Shown here one piece after another: positions 36,942 through 46,660 of a DNA stretch of 64,000 bases. The position numbers and the translations under genes are program-made. The notes under the pieces were generated by a model, which saw only the letters and a program-made list of their open reading frames with translations, was not told the origin of the DNA and ran no database searches. Every line of letters starts with the position of its first letter. Within the stretch, counting starts at the first letter, position 1. Origin of the DNA: G965212025 sp965212025. Lineage in GTDB: Bacteria > Pseudomonadota > Gammaproteobacteria > Poriferisulfidales > Oxydemutatoraceae. Where the stretch lies: the NCBI GenBank assembly GCA_965212025.1, contig OZ243039.1:310001-374000 (forward strand), given 5' to 3'.

Positions 36942-38396
36942 ATGACGGAATCAAACACCATTGCCACCACTTCGTCTCCATCTGCCCGCATGGGCATCAT
37001 GGCCTACCTCGGCATCAGTGCTGTTGTCTTTCTGTTGCTGATGTTATTCGGCTTGATCATGCGTGCCGGACAAGCGCAGTGGCTTGACGTTCCTCCTGAC
37101 CTGTTTTACCAACTCATGACTGCGCACGGCGCGGGAATGGTCGGCATTTCAGGTCTCGCTGGCAGTGCCGTCCTATGGTACTTCCTGAACCAACAAGTGA
37201 AGTTGCACGTCGGAATTCTCTGGACAAATCTGGTACTTTTTTTGCTCGGAGTCGTTCTGATTCTTGGCGGCATTTTTTGGGGCGGATTCGCTGGCGGCTG
37301 GACTTTCCTCTACCCGCTTCCCTCACACGGCATGGGACTTTGGGGGATAGCCGGAGCTGCCTCCTACATGCTTGGTTTGTTGAGTATCGGGGTCGGCTTT
37401 CTGCTTTTCTATCTTGACGCCGGACACGCGATCATCGGCAAATACGGTTCTTTTGCCCGCTCCCTGGGCTGGCCGCAACTATTCTCCGGTCGAGACCTTC
37501 AGACACCACCACCGGCATCCGTAGTAGCTGGCACCATGGTCGTGATTGTGAACACGCTCGGCATTTTGGGCGGAGCGGTTATTTTGGTGCTGATGTTGAC
37601 GAACCTTTTGTTTCCGTCTTTTCCGCTTGACGCCTTGTTGGCAAAAAACCTGATTTATTTTTTTGGCCACGTGTTCATAAACGCCACAATTTATCAGGCA
37701 GTCATTGCCGTGTACGAAATTCTTCCGAAATACACCAAACGCCCGTGGAAAGTGAATCGAATTTTTCTGGCTGCCTGGACGGCGTCGACGCTGATGGTGG
37801 TTACCGTATATCCCCATCACTTGCTTATGGACTTCGCCATGCCTACCTGGGCACTGGTCGCCGGACAGGTGATTTCGTATATGAGTGGCTTCCCCATCCT
37901 GGTGGTGACTGCCTACGGCGCTCTCACGCTGGTGAGCCGTTCCGGCATTCGTTGGGATGTGACCTGCGGATTGCTGTTCCTTTCCATGTTCGGGTGGGCC
38001 GCTGGCGTGATCCCGTCTATTATTGATGCCACTATTTCTGTAAACCAAGTCATGCACAACACGATGTGGGTGCCTGGCCATTTCCATTTTTATTTGATCC
38101 TGGGTCTGGTCGCGATGCTTTTCGGCTTCATGTACTACTATACCCAGCGAGATGTCACGAATTCCTCGAAACTGGATACAGCGGCTTTCTGGACCTTCGC
38201 CGGTGGCGGGCTGGGTTTTGTCATGATGTTTCTCGCTGGCGGATATGAAAGTGTGCCGCGGCGATGGGCTGTACATTTCCCCGAATGGCTGGAATTGGAC
38301 AAAGCGGCTTCTGTGTTTGCAGCTCTGCTGGTGCTTGGCACCGTTGTGCTGACGTTGCGCTTTCTTTTCAGTCTGAGGGAAGCGAGGGTCACCTAA
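36942..38396 (+). CDS. Heme-copper subunit I lacking the cross-linked Tyr; likely NO reductase (sNOR type)
   Basis: A 484 aa protein with about 12 helices. Metal ligands are all visible: His62 and His382 for the low-spin heme, His243, His292 and His293 for CuB, and His380 for the high-spin heme (VPGHFHF). In O2 reductases of families A and B the CuB histidine in GHPxVY is followed at +4 by the tyrosine cross-linked to it. Here the motif is GHVFINATIY, with Asn247 at that place. Loss of this Tyr is typical of NO reductases in the superfamily. The gene order CuA subunit / subunit I / senC / membrane orf equals the norSY-senC-orf1 (sNOR) cluster of nitrifiers (known from memory). An unusual oxidase remains possible. 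Confidence 0.8.
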   Translation: MTESNTIATTSSPSARMGIMAYLGISAVVFLLLMLFGLIMRAGQAQWLDVPPDLFYQLMTAHGAGMVGISGLAGSAVLWYFLNQQVKLHVGILWTNLVLFLLGVVLILGGIFWGGFAGGWTFLYPLPSHGMGLWGIAGAASYMLGLLSIGVGFLLFYLDAGHAIIGKYGSFARSLGWPQLFSGRDLQTPPPASVVAGTMVVIVNTLGILGGAVILVLMLTNLLFPSFPLDALLAKNLIYFFGHVFINATIYQAVIAVYEILPKYTKRPWKVNRIFLAAWTASTLMVVTVYPHHLLMDFAMPTWALVAGQVISYMSGFPILVVTAYGALTLVSRSGIRWDVTCGLLFLSMFGWAAGVIPSIIDATISVNQVMHNTMWVPGHFHFYLILGLVAMLFGFMYYYTQRDVTNSSKLDTAAFWTFAGGGLGFVMMFLAGGYESVPRRWAVHFPEWLELDKAASVFAALLVLGTVVLTLRFLFSLREARVT

Positions 38397-38422
38397 TCAA
38401 TATTCGCAGCGCGATACTGAGC

Positions 38423-39010
38423 GTGGCTTTAGTGGTCGCGGGAAGTGGCGCTTTGGCACTCGCAACTGATTACTTTCGCGCTTGGACCTCTGAAGGGGCA
38501 AGACGTTTGGCCGTACTGGAATCTCCCGTGGCCATGCCCAACCCGACCACCTTTGATCAAAATGGGGAGTCGTATTTCCTCCTGGATTTCGACAAACGTT
38601 TTCTGGTTCTGGATTTTATATACACCCGTTGCCCCACTGTCTGTCAGGATCTGGGCAGAACCTTCAAGACTCTGCAAGAAGATTTTCGCGTCTCGGACTT
38701 GCAAAAAGATGTGCAGTTTCTGAGCGTCGGCTTTGACTACGCACACGACACTTCTGAAGCACTACGAGGGTATTTGCAACGCTACGCGGCCGATACAGCG
38801 AACTGGTCCGCTCTTCGTCTGGACTCATTGCCAAACCTGCAAAAGCTTCTAAAAAAGTCAGGGGTGGTGGTGCTGCCCGCCTCCGATGGAGGCTATGTAC
38901 ACAACACGGCGATCTACTTGATAGACAGGGGCAGTCTGGTGGGTATTTTCGATTGGCAAGATCGGCAGGGATTGACGGAGGCACTGTGGCAACGCAAAAG
39001 CAGCAGTTAA
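38423..39010 (+). CDS. SCO1/SenC copper-delivery protein
   Basis: A thioredoxin-fold membrane-anchored protein that inserts copper into CuA or reduces its cysteines. The copper motif TRCPTVC (CxxxC) and a distant His (YVHNTAIYL) are present. An N-terminal hydrophobic helix lies at about residues 1-20. The start is unclear: no ATG exists near the front. GTG at 38423 is the first normal start after the subunit I stop; ATC or ATT codons at 38396-38404 would keep a basic residue before the helix and also fit. An upstream in-frame ATG at 38264 lies inside subunit I and is unlikely. Confidence 0.82.
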   Translation: MALVVAGSGALALATDYFRAWTSEGARRLAVLESPVAMPNPTTFDQNGESYFLLDFDKRFLVLDFIYTRCPTVCQDLGRTFKTLQEDFRVSDLQKDVQFLSVGFDYAHDTSEALRGYLQRYAADTANWSALRLDSLPNLQKLLKKSGVVVLPASDGGYVHNTAIYLIDRGSLVGIFDWQDRQGLTEALWQRKSSS

Positions 39011-39588
39011 ATCAGTGGCCATTGCTCGCAATCGGCTTCCTGTTTTTGCTGCTTCCTGCAGTCCGCCACTTTCTTGAAAGTAGCATGACCGCATTGGCTT
39101 TTGTACAAAGCCCCCTTTTTGTTTTGCTGGGCTTGCTCATTGGCAGGCTGTCCGCCCCGACCGTAAAACAACAGCTGGACTTGTGGAATTCTGCAGGGAT
39201 CCCTGGCGTTGTCCTGGCAGGTTTTACGCTTGGATTCTGGATGATTCCTCTCTGGATTGACTTGGCAATTGAAGACCCCTGGATTGGCATCTTGAGATAT
39301 TTCTCACTGGTGGCTCTGGTAGGTGTGCCACTGGCGTGGAGTTGGCCGTTGCTGGGTACAGTCGGGAAAGCGTTTGTAAGAACCAAGTTTCTGATCATGC
39401 TGTTGTGCATCGGTTCGCTCTATCTTATTTTTCCGGCTCGCCTGTGTAACAATTTTCTTCTCGAAGACCAGCAGATACTTGGATGTGGCTTCATTTTTCT
39501 TGCCGCCTTGCTCGCTCTGTTTTGGACTCTTCCGCTTTTTTTAAACAGCCACTCCTTTGCCGATAGCCAGACAAAGAGTCCGGCTTGA
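38986..39588 (+). CDS. Polytopic membrane protein, 'orf1' of the sNOR-like cluster
   Basis: A 200 aa hydrophobic protein with about six helices and no recognised catalytic motif. I chose the GTG at 38986, which overlaps the SCO gene by 25 bp and suggests translational coupling. In norSY-senC-orf1 clusters a similar-sized membrane protein follows senC; a role in assembly or electron supply is inferred only from that context. Confidence 0.65.
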   Translation: MATQKQQLNQWPLLAIGFLFLLLPAVRHFLESSMTALAFVQSPLFVLLGLLIGRLSAPTVKQQLDLWNSAGIPGVVLAGFTLGFWMIPLWIDLAIEDPWIGILRYFSLVALVGVPLAWSWPLLGTVGKAFVRTKFLIMLLCIGSLYLIFPARLCNNFLLEDQQILGCGFIFLAALLALFWTLPLFLNSHSFADSQTKSPA

Positions 39589-39659
39589 AACGCAGGCAAT
39601 GTTCTATGGCGAGGGTGCTACCGCGGAATTTCACACCGCTGCAAACAATCTGTTAACAG

Positions 39660-40079
39660 GTGCAGCTGACCAAATACACTGACCTTTCGCTGCGCGCACT
39701 GATCTATCTGTCCCTACAGCCAGAAGCGTCTGCAACCATAAGTGCTATAGCCCAAAAAACCCGCGTGTCACGTAACCACTTGGTTAAAGTCGTACACCAA
39801 CTTGGCAAGCTGGGTTATGTCACCACCAGCCGGGGTCGGGGAGGAGGGGTCTCTCTGGCGAGGCCCGCAGCGGAAATTCGTGCAGACGAGGTCGTGCGAA
39901 ACTTTGAACCGACACTGGAAGTCATAAACTGCCTCGCCAACCAATGCCCTTTGATGCCAGCCTGCCATCTGAAAAGAGCTTTGCACAGGGCTTCAGAAGC
40001 ATTTATGGAGGTGCTTGCAACTTACACCGTTGCCGACTTGTCGCAAAATAAAATACAGCTGTTGAAACTGCTTGCCTAA
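39660..40079 (+). CDS. nsrR: NO-sensing Rrf2-family repressor NsrR
   Basis: A 139 aa DNA-binding regulator. The N-terminus MQLTKYTDLSLRALIYL and the winged helix with VSRNHLVKVVHQL are close to E. coli NsrR, and the iron-sulfur ligands show exact NsrR spacing (C-x4-C-x5-C in CLANQCPLMPAC, followed by LKRAL). The cluster is destroyed by NO, which relieves repression. The start is a GTG at 39660, which gives the conserved MQLT beginning. It lies 71 bp after the membrane protein of the NO-reductase-like operon, and a matching operator lies at 36343-36359, so it very likely controls that operon. Confidence 0.92.
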   Translation: MQLTKYTDLSLRALIYLSLQPEASATISAIAQKTRVSRNHLVKVVHQLGKLGYVTTSRGRGGGVSLARPAAEIRADEVVRNFEPTLEVINCLANQCPLMPACHLKRALHRASEAFMEVLATYTVADLSQNKIQLLKLLA

Positions 40080-40261
40080 GCCTCTCCTTCCCCCCCCCGT
40101 TCAAGTCACTTTAGCGGAGTACCCCGCCCTGCTCACCCTCGTTTCCCGCCTTTTTTATGAACAGCCACTCCTTTGCCGATAACCGTACGGAAGTCTCGGA
40201 TGGAAGCACGGTCTTTCATCCTGGCAAAAACGCATTGCCCACCTGAACCCGGCACCTGCAA

Positions 40262-40289
40262 TTGACTCACAATTTTTGCTCGGTACAAT
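40262..40289 (+). promoter_or_regulatory. Putative sigma70 promoter of tkt
   Basis: TTGACT (40262-40267) and TACAAT (40284-40289) are separated by 16 bp. The predicted transcription start (~40296) falls downstream of the TTG codon at 40276, so that codon cannot be the translation start. This supports the GTG at 40345. Confidence 0.6.
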
Positions 40290-40344
40290 TAGCCCCACTC
40301 CGGCCGAGCCACACGGCCAGCTACTGAAAGTACATCCAAACAAG

Positions 40345-42360
40345 GTGAAAACAGCTTTATCTTCCAGGCACTCCGCCAACGCTTTGCGTGTGCTCAGCAT
40401 GGACGCCGTACAGTCGGCACGTTCAGGGCATCCGGGAGCTCCAATGGGCATGGCAGACATTGCCGAGGTGTTGTGGAACCGCTTTCTGCACCATAACCCG
40501 GCAAACCCACAGTGGCCTGACAGAGACCGTTTTGTGCTCTCCAACGGTCATGCTTCAATGCTTCTGTATGCACTGTTGCACCTCAGTGGTTACGACCTGC
40601 CACTGGAAGAACTGAAAAATTTTCGTCGTTTTCGCTCCCGTACCCCCGGGCATCCAGAACACCATTACACACCGGGAGTCGAAACCACCACAGGTCCGCT
40701 GGGTCAGGGACTCGCGAATGCGGTGGGAATGGCTTTGGCAGAAAAAAACCTGGCAGCCACTTTTAACCGGGAAGGGTTTCCGATCGTGGATCACCACACT
40801 TATGTTTTCGTTGGAGACGGCTGCATGATGGAAGGCATATCGCATGAATCCTGCTCACTGGCGGCAACACTCGGACTGGGCAAGCTGATCGTTTTCTACG
40901 ACAGCAACGGAATTTCCATTGATGGCACGGTAGATGGCTGGTTCTCCGAGAACGTGCCGGAACGCTTCTCCGCTTACGGCTGGCATGTGGTGCCGGATGT
41001 CGACGGGCACGACGGGGCAGACGTGCAGCAGGCCATTGTCAGTGCCCACGCACAGGAAACGCAGCCTTCGCTGATTTGTTGCAAAACCATCATTGGCCTC
41101 GGCTCACCAGAAAAACAGGGAACCGCCGCGTGCCACGGTGCTCCACTGGGAGAAAAGGAAATCGCAGCCGCACGTGAGCAACTGGGGTGGAAGCACCCGC
41201 CGTTCGTAGTCCCTCAGGAAATTTATGATGGCTGGAACGCACGCGAAGCCGGAGCAAAAGCGGAAGCACTCTGGCGCGAATTATTTGCAACATACGAGAA
41301 AGCCTTTCCTGAGCTGGCGGCAGAATTCACCCGACGTGTCGAGAGGCGCTTGCCGGATGACTGGGAAAAACAGGCGCAGAAGCTCGTTCACAGCTCCAAC
41401 TCCGAGGTGGTAAACGAGGCGACTCGCAAATCGTCCGGGCGCGCATTGGAGGCTTTCAGCAGCTTGCTGCCCGAACTGGTCGGCGGTTCAGCAGACCTGG
41501 CTGAATCCAACAACACGATATTTGCGGGAACCCGACCGATCACAAAGGAAGAAGCGACGGGTAATTACATTTATTTCGGTGTGCGGGAATTTGGCATGTC
41601 AGCCATCGCTTCCGGCATGGCGCTACACGGTGGGCTGATACCGTACACCGCGACCTTTCTGACTTTTTCCGACTATGCGAGAAACGCCGTACGGATGGCG
41701 GCCTTGATGAGGCTGCCAGTGATTTTTCTTTACACGCATGACTCTGTCGGTCTGGGAGAAGACGGACCGACCCACCAACCTGTAGAACACCTTGCCTCGC
41801 TGCGGCTGATCCCCAACCTTGATGTCTGGCGCCCGAGTAACGCCGCTGAGACTTTTTGCGCCTGGCGTGCAGCATTGGAGCGCCGGACGGGGCCGAGTGT
41901 ATTGGCCTTGTCGCGCCAATCACTGCCTGCCAACGCACTTTCCGAAACACAACTGGCGAGCATCAGCCGTGGCGGATACATCCTCCGATCCTGTACCACC
42001 AAGCCAAAACTGAACATTATCGCGACGGGTTCTGAAGTGTCGCTCGCCTTGACAGCCTGGAATCACCTCAAAAGTCATGGCTGCCCGGCTCAAGTGGTGT
42101 CCATGCCTTGTCTGGAAGTTTATGGAAGACAGGATGCAGACTGGCAAGCCAAGCTACTTCCCGCTGGAGTAAAGCGCCTGATCCTGGAAGCGGGTGTCAC
42201 GGCTTTGTGGCAGGGCTATGCCCGGAAAGACGATATTATCGTCGGAATAGACGATTTTGGCATGTCGGCCCCGGCTGAGGATCTGTTCAGGCATTTTGGA
42301 CTTCATTCTGAACGGGTTTGCAAACTGGCCATGGAGATGGTCACTGAACACACAGACTAG
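40345..42360 (+). CDS. tkt: Transketolase
   Basis: A 671 aa thiamin-diphosphate enzyme of the pentose phosphate/Calvin pathway that moves two-carbon ketol units. N-terminal signature LSMDAVQSARSGHPGAPMGMADIAEVLW, the TPP motif GDGCMMEG...N near residues 150-185, and the GEDGPTHQPVEHLASLR segment near 470 are all typical. GTG at 40345 is chosen because it gives the family's usual N-terminus and a consensus promoter overlaps the longer reading. First gene of tkt-gap-pgk-pyk, a gammaproteobacterial arrangement. Confidence 0.95.
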   Translation: MKTALSSRHSANALRVLSMDAVQSARSGHPGAPMGMADIAEVLWNRFLHHNPANPQWPDRDRFVLSNGHASMLLYALLHLSGYDLPLEELKNFRRFRSRTPGHPEHHYTPGVETTTGPLGQGLANAVGMALAEKNLAATFNREGFPIVDHHTYVFVGDGCMMEGISHESCSLAATLGLGKLIVFYDSNGISIDGTVDGWFSENVPERFSAYGWHVVPDVDGHDGADVQQAIVSAHAQETQPSLICCKTIIGLGSPEKQGTAACHGAPLGEKEIAAAREQLGWKHPPFVVPQEIYDGWNAREAGAKAEALWRELFATYEKAFPELAAEFTRRVERRLPDDWEKQAQKLVHSSNSEVVNEATRKSSGRALEAFSSLLPELVGGSADLAESNNTIFAGTRPITKEEATGNYIYFGVREFGMSAIASGMALHGGLIPYTATFLTFSDYARNAVRMAALMRLPVIFLYTHDSVGLGEDGPTHQPVEHLASLRLIPNLDVWRPSNAAETFCAWRAALERRTGPSVLALSRQSLPANALSETQLASISRGGYILRSCTTKPKLNIIATGSEVSLALTAWNHLKSHGCPAQVVSMPCLEVYGRQDADWQAKLLPAGVKRLILEAGVTALWQGYARKDDIIVGIDDFGMSAPAEDLFRHFGLHSERVCKLAMEMVTEHTD

Positions 42361-42483
42361 TTTGTTATTTCGAAAGCAGCAGAACGACGCGATGCCAAAA
42401 AAAGTTTGTCAGAAAGCTGCAAGTGGAACCAGGCATGTTCTTCTCAGGCTTTTGGATTGTAATCACGGGAGCGTAAAATACGG

Positions 42484-43497
42484 ATGACCACACGACTGGC
42501 AATTAACGGTTACGGTCGCATTGGGAGAAATATCCTGAGGGCGATTTATGAAAACAGGCGCAACGACGAATTTTCGCTGGTTGCGGTTAACAACACGATG
42601 ACCTTGGAGACCGGGCTTCATCTGACACGCTTTGATACGACGCACGGACGCTTTGACGCGGATGTCAGCCTTGTGGACGGTGCCTTATGCGTCAATGGAG
42701 ACCTAATCAAGTTCCTGAGGCATCGCGACCCCCTGGAACTGCCATGGGATCAACTGGACATAGATATTGTCCTGGATTGCAGTGGCAAGTTCACAGAGCG
42801 AGACACAGCCGCGCAACATCTGCAGGCGGGAGCCAAAAAAGTACTGGTCTCTGCCCCCTGCACCAATGCCGACCTGACTGTTGTTTGGGGAGTCAATCAC
42901 CAACAGCTCAAGGCTGGGCATCTGGTAGTTTCAGCTGCTTCCTGCACGACCAATTGCATCGCCCCGGTCGCCCAAGTGCTGCACCGCTCAATCGGTATTG
43001 ATTGCGGGCTGATAACGACCGTGCATTCCTATACCAACGACCAGGTTCTCATTGACTCCAATCACCCGGACTTGCGCCGTGCCCGTTCCGCCACGACGTC
43101 CATGATTCCGACCAAGACCGGCGCGGCTCGCGCCGTCGGCCTGGTGCTCCCCGAGCTACAGGGGAAACTGCACGGGCACGCGATCAGGATTCCGACAATC
43201 AATGTTTCCATGGTAGACCTGACCTTCCGCTCCCTGAGACCTACCAGTACAGATGAAGTACATGCCTGCATCCGGGATGGCATGCAAGGCAGCCTTGAAG
43301 GCATATTGGAGTTTTCTGAAGAACCCCTGGTTTCCTGCGACTTTAACCACAACCCTGCCTCCGCAATTTACGATGCGACCTTGACAAAAGTCATGGGGGG
43401 GTCACTGGTCAAAGTGTGCTCCTGGTACGACAACGAATGGGGTTACTCCAATCGTATGCTGGATTTGGCAGGCCAGATGACAAAAGTCAGCTCATAA
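42484..43497 (+). CDS. gap: Glyceraldehyde-3-phosphate dehydrogenase, type I
   Basis: A 337 aa tetrameric enzyme. The Rossmann start INGYGRIGRNILRA, catalytic Cys in SAASCTTNC (~residue 155) with the activating His in TVHSYTNDQ, and the S-loop are all clear. The residue after the second strand is Asn (VNNT) where strictly NAD-specific forms have Asp (NDL), so some NADP use is possible. Sits between tkt and pgk. The epd product (erythrose-4-phosphate dehydrogenase) is similar; the S-loop and catalytic context favour GAPDH. Confidence 0.9.
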   Translation: MTTRLAINGYGRIGRNILRAIYENRRNDEFSLVAVNNTMTLETGLHLTRFDTTHGRFDADVSLVDGALCVNGDLIKFLRHRDPLELPWDQLDIDIVLDCSGKFTERDTAAQHLQAGAKKVLVSAPCTNADLTVVWGVNHQQLKAGHLVVSAASCTTNCIAPVAQVLHRSIGIDCGLITTVHSYTNDQVLIDSNHPDLRRARSATTSMIPTKTGAARAVGLVLPELQGKLHGHAIRIPTINVSMVDLTFRSLRPTSTDEVHACIRDGMQGSLEGILEFSEEPLVSCDFNHNPASAIYDATLTKVMGGSLVKVCSWYDNEWGYSNRMLDLAGQMTKVSS

Positions 43498-43521
43498 ACG
43501 ATTCGGGGAGGCGAAGCCCAG

Positions 43522-44682
43522 GTGCGTGAAATAAAGGACGTCAAGCTTCACCAAAAGACAGTCCTTCTGCGGGTTGACATGAATGTTCCCATGAATGGTG
43601 ACGTTCGTGATGACCAGCGAATCAAGGCCTGCCTCCCCACGATTCACGAGCTTTTGCAACAGAACGCAGCGGTCATTCTGCTGTCGCATCTGGGGCGCCC
43701 GCCGAAAGAGGAACCAAATCCGAAATTCAGCCTCGCGCCCGTGGCGCGACGACTGGAAAAACTGCTTGCCAGAAAGGTAGACTTTGTGAACGATTACCTC
43801 GGTGGCGTGAACGCCTCACCCGGCGATGTCCTTATGTGCGAAAACGTCCGGTTCAACGCCGGGGAGAAGAAAAATGACTCGCTTCTTGCACAAAGCCTGG
43901 CTCGGCTTGGTGATGTGTTTGTCATGGACGCTTTTGCCGTGGCACACCGCACCCACGCCTCTACTTGTGGAGTGGCGCGCTTTGCTCCTGTGTCCTGTGC
44001 CGGTCCTCTGCTGTGTCACGAGGTGAAAGCCCTCGGAAAAGCCAGGTATAACCCGGAGCGACCGGTTCTGGTTATCGTCGGCGGAAGCAAAATTTCCACC
44101 AAATTTGCTGTTCTAGACGCGCTGTCTGATCTGGCCGACTTTCTGATTCCCGGAGGAGGCATTGCCAACACCTTTCTCGCTGCAGCCGGATACGAAATTG
44201 GAACTTCGTTGCACGAAGCAGAATGGATTGGCGAGGCACAGAAAATCATGCGAAAAATGCGACGCCGGAAAAAGCCGCTCCTTTTGCCCGAAGACGTGGT
44301 TTGCGCAAAGAATCTGGAACCATGCGCGACTCCGGAGCTCAGAGGGTGCAACGAAATCAAAGAAGACACCATGGTATTGGACATCGGGCCAGAAACCACA
44401 AAGCAATACACGACATTGATTGCCCAGGCCAAAACCATTTTATGGAATGGACCCCTAGGTGTTTTTGAGGATCCCCGCTTTGCTGCCGGAACGCGCTCCG
44501 TGGCTCACGCCATTTCTTCCAGCCCCGCTTTTTCAGTGGTAGGAGGGGGAGATACCCTGGCCGCGCTGACAGCTTCTGACAGCTCCGGCATCTCGTATAT
44601 TTCAACTGGCGGAGGCGCTTTTCTGGAGTTCATGAAAAATGGCCAGCTAGCGGCACTAAAGGAGCTTGAATGCTCACACTAG
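43522..44682 (+). CDS. pgk: Phosphoglycerate kinase
   Basis: A 386 aa two-domain kinase making ATP from 1,3-bisphosphoglycerate. RVDMNVPM at residues ~17-24, SHLGRP (~54-59), the ATP-site GGSKISTK near 190, and the C-terminal GGGDTLAAL show the family. Start is GTG with GGGGAGG ten bases upstream. The motif usually ending ...AHRxHAS is present. 24 bp after gap and 9 bp before pyk. Confidence 0.95.
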   Translation: MREIKDVKLHQKTVLLRVDMNVPMNGDVRDDQRIKACLPTIHELLQQNAAVILLSHLGRPPKEEPNPKFSLAPVARRLEKLLARKVDFVNDYLGGVNASPGDVLMCENVRFNAGEKKNDSLLAQSLARLGDVFVMDAFAVAHRTHASTCGVARFAPVSCAGPLLCHEVKALGKARYNPERPVLVIVGGSKISTKFAVLDALSDLADFLIPGGGIANTFLAAAGYEIGTSLHEAEWIGEAQKIMRKMRRRKKPLLLPEDVVCAKNLEPCATPELRGCNEIKEDTMVLDIGPETTKQYTTLIAQAKTILWNGPLGVFEDPRFAAGTRSVAHAISSSPAFSVVGGGDTLAALTASDSSGISYISTGGGAFLEFMKNGQLAALKELECSH

Positions 44683-44691
44683 GATTCGAAA

Positions 44692-46149
44692 ATGACTGAG
44701 ATCTCCTCTGGAAAAACACTTCGGCAAACCAAAATCATCGCTACATTGGGACCTGCCACCGACTCTGCCAAAACCATTCAGGCGCTGATCGAAAGTGGCG
44801 TGGATGCGGTGCGACTGAATTTTTCTCACGGCGAAGCGTACGAACACGCGCAACGAGTCCACCTGGTGCGGGAAATATCGAAAAAAATGAATTACCACAT
44901 AGCTGTCATCGGAGACTTGCAGGGGCCAAAAATCCGCATCGAACGTTTCCGGAATGGACAAGTGCATCTGGTGGAAGGTCAGGAATTTACGCTCAACCCA
45001 GCCATCGGAAAAAACGATGGAGATGTATCCCGGGTAGGCATTACTTACCCCCATCTGGCCAAAGACGTGCATCCCAAAAACATACTGGTGCTTGATGATG
45101 GTCGCGTCCTTCTGGAAGTGCTCAAAGTGGAGCGTATGGCTATCGTAACGCGGGTCATCCAGGCAGGCATCCTGGCAAACAATAAGGGGGTGAATTTGCG
45201 TGGAGGTGGCTTGTCCGCCCCTTCGATTACCGAAAAAGACCGTCAGGATGTGATCCTGGCAACGCAGCTTGGCGTCGACTTTCTTGCGATTTCCTTTCCC
45301 AAAGACGTGGAAGACATTCGGCAGGCAAAAAGCCTGATGCTCGAAGCAGGATGTAAGGCAGCTCTTATTGCAAAAATAGAAAGGGCTCAGGCACTGGATC
45401 ACATCGATGAAATCATCCAGGAAAGTGAGGGCATCATGGTCGCTCGCGGCGACCTGAGTACGGAAATAGGTGATGCCGTGCTGACCGGTGTTCAGAAAAA
45501 CTTGATTCGCACCGCCCGCGAAAAAAACCGCATTGCCATCACTGCCACCGAAATGATGCAGTCCATGATTACCAGCACGGTGCCAACACGCGCAGAAATA
45601 TCAGACGTCGCCAACGCAGTGCTGGACGGGACAGACGCGGTCATGCTGTCGGCTGAAAGTGCCATCGGCAATCACCCGATTGAAGCAGTGAAAGCCATGA
45701 GCCGTATATGTGCCGGAGCAGAGCAAGGCGACGACGGGCGGCAATCCGATTATCTGAGACCGGAAAAAACCGAAAGTATTGATATGGCAGTGGCCATCGC
45801 GTCCATACATACCGCCATGGCTTTACAGGTCAAAACCATTGCCGCTTTGACCGAGTCAGGTTCCACAGTACTCTGGATGTCGCGGACGTGTTCCTCAATA
45901 CCAATATACGCGCTGACCCGGCATATTGAGACCTGTAGAAAAGTGGCGCTGTATCGTGGCGTGTATCCCAACCTTCTGGAAGGCAAAGACGAACAACTCA
46001 CCGAACTTGACAAGGAAGTCAGCACCGCCCTACTCGGACGCTGTGCCGCCAAGGTTGGTGATTTGACAATCGTGACCAAAGGGGACAAGCGTGGCGTTCA
46101 TGGCGGAACCAACACCATGAAAATCATTCGCGTTATCCAGGTCGGGTAA
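44692..46149 (+). CDS. pyk: Pyruvate kinase
   Basis: A 485 aa enzyme converting PEP and ADP to pyruvate and ATP. KIIATLGPAT at residues ~11-20, VRLNFSHG (~41-48), the active-site IAKIERAQALDH (~220) and the MVARGDLS / TATEMMQSM segments are diagnostic. ATG start. Length is close to the PykA/type II subtype. Last gene of the glycolytic block; fba, often next, is absent here. Confidence 0.95.
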   Translation: MTEISSGKTLRQTKIIATLGPATDSAKTIQALIESGVDAVRLNFSHGEAYEHAQRVHLVREISKKMNYHIAVIGDLQGPKIRIERFRNGQVHLVEGQEFTLNPAIGKNDGDVSRVGITYPHLAKDVHPKNILVLDDGRVLLEVLKVERMAIVTRVIQAGILANNKGVNLRGGGLSAPSITEKDRQDVILATQLGVDFLAISFPKDVEDIRQAKSLMLEAGCKAALIAKIERAQALDHIDEIIQESEGIMVARGDLSTEIGDAVLTGVQKNLIRTAREKNRIAITATEMMQSMITSTVPTRAEISDVANAVLDGTDAVMLSAESAIGNHPIEAVKAMSRICAGAEQGDDGRQSDYLRPEKTESIDMAVAIASIHTAMALQVKTIAALTESGSTVLWMSRTCSSIPIYALTRHIETCRKVALYRGVYPNLLEGKDEQLTELDKEVSTALLGRCAAKVGDLTIVTKGDKRGVHGGTNTMKIIRVIQVG

Positions 46150-46660
46150 AAATCGCGGTCAGCGAGCGCAAACATGCGAGAAAAATTTTGCGCTCCAGTG
46201 CTTTCCGAAGCAGGACCCGCTCTTTCATGGCGATACAAAAATCGGCAAGCCGGCGGAAATTGCGGTTGTTTCCTGAAAAATCAATTTTATGACCCTAAAG
46301 GGCGTCTCGATGAACTCCGAAATCCTGAGGTGCCCCCGTGTCCGCTTTCTGCGCGTCCCCCCACCTGCCGAAACTGGGGAATTTTGTGACCCACGCTCGG
46401 GATGGTGTCCCGAAATTGCCGACAACCCAACAAGGCTGCGGGAAAATTTCAGGAAGCGAAAGCCCGTGTCGGCGTTATGGCAACAGTCTTTTTTGTTCCG
46501 ACCCGCTCAACGCATGGCCACTTGCCTTCCACATAAAAAAAACTGTGCTATTCTGCCAACCGGCTTTTAGTGCTTCCAATCTGTGTGATCTGTGTCCATT
46601 TTTCGGTCGGGAATACAGGATCGTTGCTGAACAAAATCTTTGCTTTTGGAGACTGTAGAC
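46150..46660. other. Intergenic region between pyk and yibN
   Basis: About 510 bp in which I see no convincing gene; open frames on both strands are rich in rare combinations and match nothing known to me. No strong terminator was found after pyk. Confidence 0.5.

Noticed and set aside
38264..38422. ATG 38264 as start of the SCO gene
   Set aside because: It would overlap subunit I by 130 bp and place a non-signal sequence before the membrane helix.
40090..40098. Run of nine C as a phase-variation switch
   Set aside because: Intergenic, after nsrR and far from the tkt promoter elements; no plausible frame effect.
40276..40344. Longer transketolase start at TTG 40276
   Set aside because: It lies inside a good -35/-10 promoter and adds an N-terminus absent from the family.
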